In this document: positions 1 through 8,130 of the stretch, piece by piece | Numbering within the stretch: the first letter of the stretch is position 1 | Layout of the letters: each line of letters begins with the position of its first letter | Source of the DNA: Mrakia gelida | Lineage: Eukaryota; Basidiomycota; Tremellomycetes; Cystofilobasidiales; Mrakiaceae | Assembly (NCBI GenBank): GCA_024345305.1 | Contig: BRON01000023.1 | Location: forward strand, 62,001 to 126,000 | Direction of reading: 5' to 3' | Length of the DNA: 64,000 bases | The notes under the pieces: model-generated | What the model was told of the DNA's origin: nothing | Database searches by the model: none | The model's input: only the letters and a program-made list of their open reading frames with translations | Position numbers and translations under genes: made by a program

Positions 1-1
1 G

Positions 2-3000
2 CACTTCAAGTCGGAGTGCTACGACCTAGTCGGAAAACCGAAGGGTCTGGGAGGGAGGAAGGATCAAGGGAGCCAGAGGGGTGGCGGAAGTAAAAAGAAG
101 GAGGAAGCCAACAAGGCTGGGCGGAGTGGAAGAGATTGGGGACTCGCGACGGTCGCGACAGCAAACGTCGAGGAGGAGGCTTTCTTCGTTGACGATGGCG
201 CATGGATCGCGGATAGCGGGTGCAGCAACCACATCTGCAACGACAGATCAGCCCTGCACGACTTCAAGCCGTACTCAACCACCGTCAAGGTCGCGGACAA
301 CAAAGTCGTCGGCACGGAAGGGATCGGAAACCTCATCGTCACAACTACCGTCAACGGAGTCACTCGAACATTCCAAATCTCCGATGTCTACTACATCCCC
401 AACTTCGCCAACCTCATCTCGATCGGACAACTCACCCATCGAGGAGTCAACATCAACTTTACAGCCACCGGCTGCACGTTCAGGAAGGACGGAACGACGT
501 TGATCGAAGGGGTAATCTTTCGAAAGAACCTCTACAATCTCAAGATCGACGACATCCAAGCGAGTCAGTCGACAGAAGGAGCCGGCCTCTCAGCAGAGGG
601 AGTCGACACGGTCGAGACGCTACATCGAAGACTAGGACACGCGTCAGTCACGGCCATGAGGAGACTCGTCACGGACGGGATACTCCCATCACTCAAGGAA
701 CAGGACCTCGTCGCGTTCGAGAAACGGACCTGCGTACCGTGTATCCAAGGGAAGCAACATCGATCTCCCTTCCACACTAGCACCCATCGATCTACCACTC
801 CCCTCGAACGCGTCCACTCGGATCTCCAAGGACCCATGCCCACCGAGTCGTTTTCTGGGAAGTGGTACATGATGACAATCTGGGACGACGCGACGAACTA
901 CCACTGGACTTTCGCACTCGAAAAGAAGTCGGACACGTATCGGACATTCGTCGAATGGAAGGCCAGAGTCGAAAAGGAAAAGGGAAGGACGGTCAGGATC
1001 CTCCGTTCGGATAATGGCGGAGAATATCTTTCGGACGCATTCAAGGCGTACCTCAAGACCGAAGGGATCAAGCACGAAACATCGATCCCCTACACTCCTC
1101 AGCAAAACGGCAAAGCCGAACGCGGAAATCGAACCATCGAGGAGAAGATTACCTGCCTGCTTCACGACACCGATAATCTCCAAGATAGAGGAAGATACTG
1201 GGCGGAGGCAATGGCAACGGCAACTTTCCTGATCAACAGACTCCCGTCAGTCGCAACAAGAGGACGAACGCCGTACGAAGCCTATCAGGGCTCAAAACCG
1301 TCCCTCCATTTCCTCCGAGCCTTTGGGTCGATCGCCTACGTCCACGATCCTCACCACAAGAAGCATCAGTCAAAGACGCTCAAGGCAATCCTCGTTGGAT
1401 ACGGAGAACCGAACGGGAAGAACGCGTACCGTCTCAGGAAGGAGGAGGATGGGAAAATCATCTTCTCCCGAGACGTCAAGTTCGACGAAGGATCGTCGAA
1501 GTCAAAGAAGGCGGAGCGGTCCTACGAACCAGTTGTCGACGATCAGCCGGATGCCGACGTCAGTGGGAGGTACGGACGCGGGAAACGAAAACAAAAGTCA
1601 ACCGAACCAGCAGAGTTCGCGAGCTTCGTCTCACTCGCAACGCCAAACGCCAAACAAGACCTATCCACTCTTCCTAACCCGACCACTCCCAAAACCACCA
1701 AAGAAGCGCTCACATCTCCCCACGCCGAATACTGGAAGTCGGCCATGGACGAAGAGATGGAGTCGTTCGATTCCAACGGAGTCTGGGAACTCACAGAGTT
1801 GCCCTCGTCACGAAGGACAGTGGGAGGTCGATGGGTCTACCTCTTGAAGAAGGACCCAAACGGGAAGATTGCCAAGTTCAAGGCCAGATGGGTCGCGAAG
1901 GGATACTCGCAACGGGACGCCATCGACTACACGGAAACGTACGCGCCGGTCTCCAGGATGAACTCCCTGCGGATTTTCTTCACCATCGCCGCACAAGAGG
2001 ATCTCGAACTCCGACAAGGAGATTTCAAGACGGCTTTCCTCACGGCCAATCTAGTCGAGACAGTGTACATGGATCAGCCAACGGGTTACGAGAGGACCGG
2101 AAAGGAAGGACAGAAGCTGGTCACTCACCTCCTTAAGGCCATCTACGGACTCAAACAATCCCCCCTCGCCTTCTACAACCACTCCTCGGACTTCTTCTCC
2201 TCCCTCGATTTTCACGCCATCGAAGCCGATCACTGCCTTTACGTCGGATGGAAGGACGGTCGTCGCAGGATGTTGATCCAATACGTCGACGATTTCATCG
2301 TCGCAGGATCGAAGGAAGACGTCGAGGAAGTCATGGGCAAGACGAAGGATAGGTTCACCATCGACGATCGAGGAAACCTGGAGGACGGAATGATGTTAGG
2401 AATGAAGGTCCAACGGGACCGAGCGAAGAGGACCATCTCGCTCACTCAACAACGATACTCGGAGGAGATCCTCGAACGATTCGTGTTGGGAAACGTCAAG
2501 CCCGCTCGAACGCCAATGGACAAGCACAAGCAGCTCATGATCGGTTCGGATCTTTCAAAGGAGGACCTACGAGGAATCGATCAAACGCACTATCTCCAAG
2601 CCGTCGGATCCCTCATGTACCTCATGGTCTGCACCCGTCCGGACCTCGCTTATTCAGTGGGAGTCATCAGCAGATTCAGCAGCGACCCCCGAGCCATCCA
2701 TTGGGCAGCCGTCAAACGGATCCTTCGCTACATCGCAGGAACCAAGAGTCACGGACTCACCCTGGGAGGGAATCCCAAAGCACCGATCCTCGAGATGTGG
2801 ACGGACGCCGACTACGCAGGAGATCACGAAACAAGGAGGTCAACGACAGGATACCTCATCAAACTTTTCGGCAGTCCCGTGGTCTGGGCGAGTAGGAGGC
2901 AGAAGGCAATCAGTAATTCGTCGCACGAGTCAGAGTACATCGCTCTCTCTCAAGGATGCCAAAATCTTCTCTGGGTCGTCAAACTCCTCCGTCAAGTGGA

Positions 3001-3292
3001 TTACAATATCCCTATCATTCCCGTCCGAGTCGACAACCAAGGAGCAATCGAAACAACCAAGAACGGGACCCATTCAGAGAGAACAAAGCACATCGACGTC
3101 GCGTACAAATACGGGCGCGAACTCCTCCAAAACAAAGTCATCTCTCTCTCACACTGTCCGACCGATCGGATGACGGCGGATATCCTTACGAAGGCATTAG
3201 GATGGGAGAAGTTGGAGAGATTTAGGAGAGAGATGGGAGTAGATAGCTTAGAGCAAGGTGACGGAGCTCATCTCGTCGAGTGGGAGTGTTGA
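2..3292 (+). CDS. Ty1/copia Gag-Pol polyprotein, 5' end outside window
   Basis: One frame is open from the left edge to a TGA at 3290-3292. It begins within the Gag zinc knuckle (HFKSEC) and continues through the aspartic protease (DSGCSNHIC), the integrase zinc finger (HRRLGHAS...CVPC), the integrase core (SDNGGEY, QQNGKAERGN), reverse transcriptase (QYVDDFIV) and RNase H (WTDADYAGDHETRRST, KHIDVAYKYGREL). PR-IN-RT-RH order is diagnostic of copia elements. No internal stop was seen, so the element may be recent and competent, but its 5' LTR and most of Gag lie outside the window. The purine-rich GAGTGGGAG before the stop is the likely polypurine tract, and the last codons overlap the 3' LTR. 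Confidence 0.95.
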   Translation, partial: HFKSECYDLVGKPKGLGGRKDQGSQRGGGSKKKEEANKAGRSGRDWGLATVATANVEEEAFFVDDGAWIADSGCSNHICNDRSALHDFKPYSTTVKVADNKVVGTEGIGNLIVTTTVNGVTRTFQISDVYYIPNFANLISIGQLTHRGVNINFTATGCTFRKDGTTLIEGVIFRKNLYNLKIDDIQASQSTEGAGLSAEGVDTVETLHRRLGHASVTAMRRLVTDGILPSLKEQDLVAFEKRTCVPCIQGKQHRSPFHTSTHRSTTPLERVHSDLQGPMPTESFSGKWYMMTIWDDATNYHWTFALEKKSDTYRTFVEWKARVEKEKGRTVRILRSDNGGEYLSDAFKAYLKTEGIKHETSIPYTPQQNGKAERGNRTIEEKITCLLHDTDNLQDRGRYWAEAMATATFLINRLPSVATRGRTPYEAYQGSKPSLHFLRAFGSIAYVHDPHHKKHQSKTLKAILVGYGEPNGKNAYRLRKEEDGKIIFSRDVKFDEGSSKSKKAERSYEPVVDDQPDADVSGRYGRGKRKQKSTEPAEFASFVSLATPNAKQDLSTLPNPTTPKTTKEALTSPHAEYWKSAMDEEMESFDSNGVWELTELPSSRRTVGGRWVYLLKKDPNGKIAKFKARWVAKGYSQRDAIDYTETYAPVSRMNSLRIFFTIAAQEDLELRQGDFKTAFLTANLVETVYMDQPTGYERTGKEGQKLVTHLLKAIYGLKQSPLAFYNHSSDFFSSLDFHAIEADHCLYVGWKDGRRRMLIQYVDDFIVAGSKEDVEEVMGKTKDRFTIDDRGNLEDGMMLGMKVQRDRAKRTISLTQQRYSEEILERFVLGNVKPARTPMDKHKQLMIGSDLSKEDLRGIDQTHYLQAVGSLMYLMVCTRPDLAYSVGVISRFSSDPRAIHWAAVKRILRYIAGTKSHGLTLGGNPKAPILEMWTDADYAGDHETRRSTTGYLIKLFGSPVVWASRRQKAISNSSHESEYIALSQGCQNLLWVVKLLRQVDYNIPIIPVRVDNQGAIETTKNGTHSERTKHIDVAYKYGRELLQNKVISLSHCPTDRMTADILTKALGWEKLERFRREMGVDSLEQGDGAHLVEWEC

Positions 3293-3463
3293 ACGGAGCG
3301 ACGCGAGGACCCCGTGTGTTTCCATCTAACATAGCTTACTCCATAGTTTCCCACGCCAGCTGTCGTCATTTTCTCTCTCTTGTAGTATAATAGTCCTCAT
3401 CGTCTAGCGTAGGATGATAACTAACTTGCACAACCTAACTTCCCAGGACCGGAAGTTTCAACA
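3287..3463 (+). mobile_element. copia 3' LTR (177 bp)
   Basis: It begins TGTTGAA and ends TTTCAACA, inverted termini shared with the LTRs at 5994-6181 and 20471-20660. The 3' 70 bp are nearly identical among these copies. The following 5 bp (AAACC) would be the target duplication, whose partner lies outside the window. The element landed inside a gypsy LTR, because 3464-3481 is a gypsy LTR terminus. Confidence 0.85.
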
Positions 3464-3481
3464 AAACCTGATTCCCTGACA
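3464..3481 (-). repeat. 18-bp remnant of gypsy LTR end
   Basis: This is the reverse complement of the first 18 bases of the gypsy LTR found complete at 49526-49884. The rest of that LTR would lie left of the copia insertion, outside the window. Confidence 0.7.
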
Positions 3482-3482
3482 G

Positions 3483-3698
3483 GCAGGCTCAACGGACGCT
3501 CCCCTTCGCTTCCTCCTCGTCCTCCTCCTCCTCGCCGCTCTAGGTCTGGCCTCTTTCTACACCTGGACTCAAGGCTTCTCCTTCTTAAAAAAGCTCTTCA
3601 AGTCTTACAACCCTCATTCAGCTCAGCATGCTTCACACAAAGGAGTGTTGAGAGAGAATGAGGTCGCCCATCCGCTGTTTGGATCACTCATAGCTTAA
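3483..3698 (+). pseudogene. C-terminal fragment of a single-pass membrane protein
   Basis: Open for about 71 codons up to TAA at 3696-3698, with no start codon. It holds one strongly hydrophobic helix (RFLLVLLLLAALGLASF) followed by a short basic and polar tail, which suggests a tail-anchored or type-I protein end. It starts directly at the gypsy LTR remnant, so the upstream part was probably separated by transposon insertion. The family is not recognised. The reading could be chance in this C-rich DNA. Confidence 0.3.
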
Positions 3699-3749
3699 AG
3701 ATTACTCTTTCCTTACACATCGTCACTTCTAACGAGTGAGAGAGAAGGA

Positions 3750-4030
3750 AGATGAGAGTCAGCTTTGTCTGAAGGACAAAAATACCGAAAACACTTGATC
3801 GAGACTCACACCGATGATGAAGGCGACCAGTCCACCGAGAAACATTGAAACGAAATGCCAGCATGAAAGGCCAGCTCAGGATGACGGCTGCCTTCGCTCC
3901 TGGAACTGTGAGTGAATCGTTTAGATTGATACGCGTCGCCGAAAAACGCATCGCCGTTCGTCGTGCTTTCGCCGCTGACTCGTCTCACCTTCCGCATCTT
4001 CTCCAGGGATCGATGCCGCCAGTGAGTTAT
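3750..4030 (-). pseudogene. Possible decayed transporter exon
   Basis: On the minus strand there is an intron-like stretch ending CACTCACAG near 3910. It is followed by hydrophobic segments in two different frames (AAVILSWPFMLAF, then VSMFLGGLVAFIIG) and a GTGTGAGT donor-like site. Adjacent membrane segments in different frames suggest a frameshifted remnant of a multi-pass protein. The family is not identified. Confidence 0.2.
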
Positions 4031-4218
4031 CACATATTACCTATTTTGACTATTATCTCTGACCGGGAAGCCCACCGGTCCATAGCGAGGATGAGAAACG
4101 ACAGGCTGTCTTTTCTTGAACCTTCGGTTCACCTTCCTACTCCTTCGAACCGAGTTTCGAACGAAGAGGATCAAGTTTACGAGCATTTGCTGATCGGCCC
4201 AGATATCTATAAAAAAGT

Positions 4219-4458
4219 ATGAGTCAGCAAGGTCCAGGACTTGGCGAGGCTAAAGAAGTCGATGCTAAACATTACACTCACTCTTCCGAACCCAGATTTC
4301 CTAGTGAGAATGAGAAACGACAGGCTGTCGTTTTCTCTCCTGTTTCACCTCTCCGCTCAGGCCCTCCATCACAAAGAAGCCAGCCAGTTGAACTTGCCCG
4401 TTCAGCCTTTGAACTTATCGATGGATCTGACGGAGGAGGAGTGGTTTGGGCATGGTGA
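4219..4458 (+). CDS. Hypothetical first exon
   Basis: An ATG opens a hydrophilic reading frame of about 79 codons that runs to a good splice donor (GGTGAGTAGG near 4456). A 17-bp dispersed palindrome lies inside it at 4316-4332, so part of the frame may come from a repeat. No homolog is recognised and downstream exons cannot be joined with confidence. Confidence 0.2.
   Translation: MSQQGPGLGEAKEVDAKHYTHSSEPRFPSENEKRQAVVFSPVSPLRSGPPSQRSQPVELARSAFELIDGSDGGGVVWAW
4316..4332. repeat. Dispersed 17-bp palindrome, best copy
   Basis: AACGACAG-G-CTGTCGTT is an inverted repeat around one centre base. Full or near-full copies occur at 4097-4110, 4316-4332, 5968-5984, 6364-6377, 21206-21219, 35019-35032, near 37988-37997, 46457-46470 and 47069-47082, on both strands. 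Several sit in longer GAGAAACGACAG...CTGTCGTTTTC contexts. Three of the sites (6364, 21206, 37988) mark the same position in one repeat family. Confidence 0.75.
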
Positions 4459-5960
4459 GTAGGATCTCGACCGTACATGGGAGGGGCGGAGTTTCGTCGT
4501 CAGGTTCAAGGCCTTCCCTCCTGCCCATGGAGTTTTCATGGAGGTGAGCCGTACATTTCTTTTGTCTGCTTGAATGAAGGTTCTGACCTCATCTGTCTTT
4601 TCTTCGCTCAAAGTTGCCCGCTGGTTCGTCCTCTCTCTCGCGTCGTTCTTTCGCCCCTCATCGCTTATCCTCCCTTTCCTTTTTTCACTCACAGGTGGAA
4701 CTTATCACGGTCGGCCCTTTCTTACCCAACGAATACCTCCCTCATCTAATAGCTCGCCCCCTTTCTGTCCTCCTCAGGTCAAGCTTCATCGATCTTGGGG
4801 AGGAGTAGATTTCGAACTTCTTTGGAGGCGACTGCCCTCCAGAGACTTGGATAAAGGTGACGGAGAGAAGACCGGGCGCTTTGAAGAGGACGGAGTTGGC
4901 GACGAAAGCAACGACGCCGACGGCGCATCCGATGAGAAGCTCGAGGGCGATGACGGGAGCGAGTCCTGATTCGAGAGGAGGGAAGATAGGAGGAGAAGTT
5001 CAGCTCGATCTCATGCCGCTTCGAGTGCGAGGCGAAGCAGAAGAGCTGACTAGTCGCGTCGTTCTGTACAGCGCGACCTTCCATCTCCTCGTCCTCAGGC
5101 TCAATTACTTCGATCGCCCTCTGTTCACCTCCTGGATACTTAGGTGAATCTTCTCTGCCCCTCGTCAACGAAGGAGCTGTGTCCAATCAAACCTCTTTCT
5201 TCTCTTAAAAGTCAGATCAGAACTGACGTTTTTCCTTGCTTTCGTCCGGCCTCCCTTTTTACGAAAGCGAGCTCTCCAGACTCAAGTCCTACCTCACGAG
5301 CAGCTTCATCTGCGACGCCCGTAGGGCCCGATTGCTCTCTGAGAAGCAGCTCAACGCTCATCGAGATAAACCTTTTGGATGCGAGGGTTGGATGCGAAGG
5401 AGGAGGAGGTCACGTCGGGTTGATTGCTTTGATTGCTGTTTCTCTTTGTGAGCCCGATGTCTCGAGCTTCTCGATGGCGAAGCACTCCACTGATACCTTT
5501 CGTCTTCTTCAACTTCGTTTGCCACGTCGACAGTTTCCTTCTCTTCTCGTCCGCGAAGCTCGAGAGCGTTGTTGGCGAGACGACCCGATTTGCCAAACTG
5601 GTACGACTTCCGAGCGAAAGCAGAAACGGGGTGTCCCTCTGCTGCTGATTCCATCTTCTATCCTTCTCAATCCATCTCTATCTTCTCTGTAACGCCCCTC
5701 GTCTTTAGCATATCAGAGTTCTCGAAACTTTTATCTCGGTAAGTGTCCGAAGCAGAACCAACCCAGCTCGACCCCGTCGTCGTGCTCTTTTCTGACCTTC
5801 GTTCCTCTCTTTCTCAGCCTCGCAACTTTCATATCCGAGCTCGAACACCTGTGAGTCTATCGCTGCTTCACGAGCAGACTGGACCGCCTCATCTGACCAC
5901 ATTCGTATTTTTCCTTCTAACTTTCAACGTTCTCCTGATACATAAGGCATAACGAAGAGG
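4459..5960. other. Intron-rich coding debris on both strands
   Basis: On the minus strand an ATG at 5654 opens about 80 hydrophilic codons. Near 4800-4970 there is a clear membrane segment (LAPVIALELLIGCAVGVVAF), with acidic sequence between them in shifting frames. On the plus strand, splice-like blocks at 5437-5598, 5690-5731 and 5819-5852 read as a helical fragment (ISEFSKLLSRLATFISEL), the last two separated by a good 87-nt intron (GTAAGT...TTTCTCAG). The two readings overlap and neither gives a whole gene. The stretch probably holds two decayed host genes cut by transposons. Confidence 0.3.
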
Positions 5961-5993
5961 GAAAGGTAACGACAGCCTGTCGTTTGCCACATC

Positions 5994-6181
5994 TGTTGAA
6001 TATGTTGATTAATGCGTCGAGATCACTGTTCATATTTGCTTAATACTCTTCATCGCCTCCACGTTTCACTTCCACGTAGTTACACGTCGCTCTTTCTTTC
6101 GACCTCAAGAACTTTCGTCTTCGTAGCTTAAGTTGACAATAACTTGCACAACCTAACTTCCCAGGACCGGAAGTTTCAACA
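5994..6181 (+). mobile_element. Solo copia LTR with target duplication
   Basis: The LTR is 188 bp, TGTTGAA...TTTCAACA, nearly identical to 20471-20660. The 5 bp before it (5989-5993) and after it (6182-6186) are both ACATC. This is the signature of an inserted element later reduced to one LTR by recombination. Confidence 0.9.
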
Positions 6182-6363
6182 ACATCTGTGGCTACCCATT
6201 CCGATTCATCTTCGATGATTCAGCCCCAACGATAGTGACCACGAGAGGCAGGACGATCATTTCTGCTTAAGCCTAGAGCCAGTGACTCATGCAGTGAACA
6301 TGTTCCTCCTACGTTCCAACTAAGAGATGTACTTCTAACGACCGACTCGTACTTTTCGCAAAA

Positions 6364-6860
6364 GACAGCCTGTCGTTTGCATTCTTCACAGAGGGGCTAG
6401 AAGACGGATGATCACTGATCACAGTGGTTGTGCAGGAACTACTGCCGTAAGTGTGTAATTATCGCTAAGCGACCTCCTGTATCAGTAGACGAGACGTAGG
6501 CCGTCTGGATACAGTAATGCGGGCGATTCGAGGAGGTATCACAACGTCGATAGCACAGACTGCGCTGGTTAGTCGAGCATGGTTGACTCTGGGGGAATTG
6601 GGGAAAGGAGGGGTCGGAAGGAACCAAGCGGGAAGGTGTCCAGCGTGCGCTCAAAATGGTTGCAGGGCAGATGCTTCAAGAAGTGGAGTGAGGAAGGTGA
6701 AGGTGATGGCCGTTCGATGGCTCCGATGTTGGTAGTATGGAACGGTGACAAAGAGGAAGGGCTAGGAGTACCGAACACTGTGAAAGGGTGGAGGAAAGAG
6801 GATGATGAAAGGATTGGTGAGCGGTTCAGCACGCGCAGCCTCAGCCGCAGTCGCAGCGCG
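6364..6860 (+). repeat. Dispersed repeat R2, copy 1
   Basis: It aligns with 21206-21690 over roughly 480 bp with many substitutions. Shared blocks are the GACAGCCTGTCGTT palindrome at the left end, GCAGGGCAGATGC, TGAGGAAGGTGAA, ACTGTGAA-GGGTGGAGG and GTGAGCGGTTCAG, ending near GCGCGGCCGCTA. An open frame at 6579-7034 encodes a low-complexity basic peptide and is probably not a gene. 6861-7489 holds nothing else recognised. Confidence 0.65.
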
Positions 6861-7489
6861 GCCGCTAAGATACGGAAAGAGGAAAAATACTACGTTTCCA
6901 ATGTGATGGAGGAAAGTGTACGAGAGCGGGAACCGACTCGAACTTCAACTCAAGCACCGGTCCTGTCCCAGTCTCCTTCAACAGCAGATGATAGACGACG
7001 TGCAGTCAACAAGAAGACGGGGACGCGCGGTTGAAGGGCGTTGAAACAACTTTGACGATAAGCACAATGTACTATGAAAAGATTTTACACCTCTTTTTGA
7101 TTTCCTGCACGTATCTGGTCAGACAAGCTCACTCCTCTTCCCTGGTTTCGTCAGCTTAAGGAACGCGGCTCGACTGTTGGGGTCCTCCGTTCTGTTCGTT
7201 CCACTCTTCTTCGCTTGACCAATACTGCTGAATAGACAGCTTTTCCTTGTTGTGTCTCCCGGAATGTTTCTAACTCCCAACTCGTTCTAGGACATGGCGT
7301 CCTCTTCATCTCAACAAAAATCGTCTCGCGAGAACAGTATCTTGGCCATCGCTTTCATTCCCCTTTCCAACCAGGATATCTTGAACAACCTCGTCCTACC
7401 ACAGACACCGTTTTTTCCTTTTTGCGTTTTCGAGTTGGATACAATCGCAGAACGATGACATGAAATGGGCAGACGGTGCTACCAGTCCT

Positions 7490-7590
7490 TTCTGAAGCTT
7501 CTGACAACAACAAGGAATCAGCACCCATATCTGCCCTAAGTCTCTTCAACTTCTCCCATCCTAATGCCTTCGTAAGGATATCTGGTATAC
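7490..7590 (-). mobile_element. Decayed copia 3' pol remnant
   Basis: On the minus strand the sequence reads DILTKALGWEKL and then RLRADMGADS. This matches the end of the copia polyprotein (ADILTKALGWEKLERFR) at 3180-3240. Flanking frames are broken. Confidence 0.7.
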
Positions 7591-8130
7591 AAACACGAGA
7601 ACAAAAACGAATCCACTCCCGGTAACCGTTATAGTAGTGAAACCAGTTCCACCAGCTTCACTCAGCACAACTCCAGCGTTGTTATCGTTTTTGGAGGGAG
7701 GGAGGACCCCGTCCGTCTCTTCGTTTTGAGACGCCGCGAAGGGAGTAACCGCTCAGACCTGTGACGGGGGCGTGAGAGTACAGAGCAAGGGAGAAGCCTG
7801 GGATCCTTCGAGAGGAGTCGCGAAGATCCGGGAGCAGAAGAAGAAGAGAGATGAGCTCCGTGAGGCGTTTGAGAAGACGCGTCGAGAGAGCAGAAGAACG
7901 TGTCGCGAAGGTCTTCGCTGTCGCAGACCCTTGAGGACGAGGAGCTGAAGAGTGAGCACGGCATAGATGATCGTAATAGGTCTAGGTACTATGATAGTGT
8001 AAGGTATAAGGCGAAGGGAGTGTGAATGGTTAAACAGATCGAGCAAGCGAGAGATAAAGCAAAGCAGCAACGACAAACCAAAGGGAAGAAAGAGGAGTAC
8101 GAGACGGAGCACAAGGCCGAAGCAAGATAT
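7591..8130. other. No gene recognised
   Basis: Low-complexity, purine/pyrimidine-biased DNA lies downstream of the ABC transporter pseudogene. Minus-strand frames at 7662-7964 and 7753-8112 are serine- and leucine-rich and look like composition artefacts. Confidence 0.4.

Noticed and set aside
6579..7034. 151-codon basic protein
   Set aside because: It lies in repeat R2 and the frame is not conserved in the second copy.
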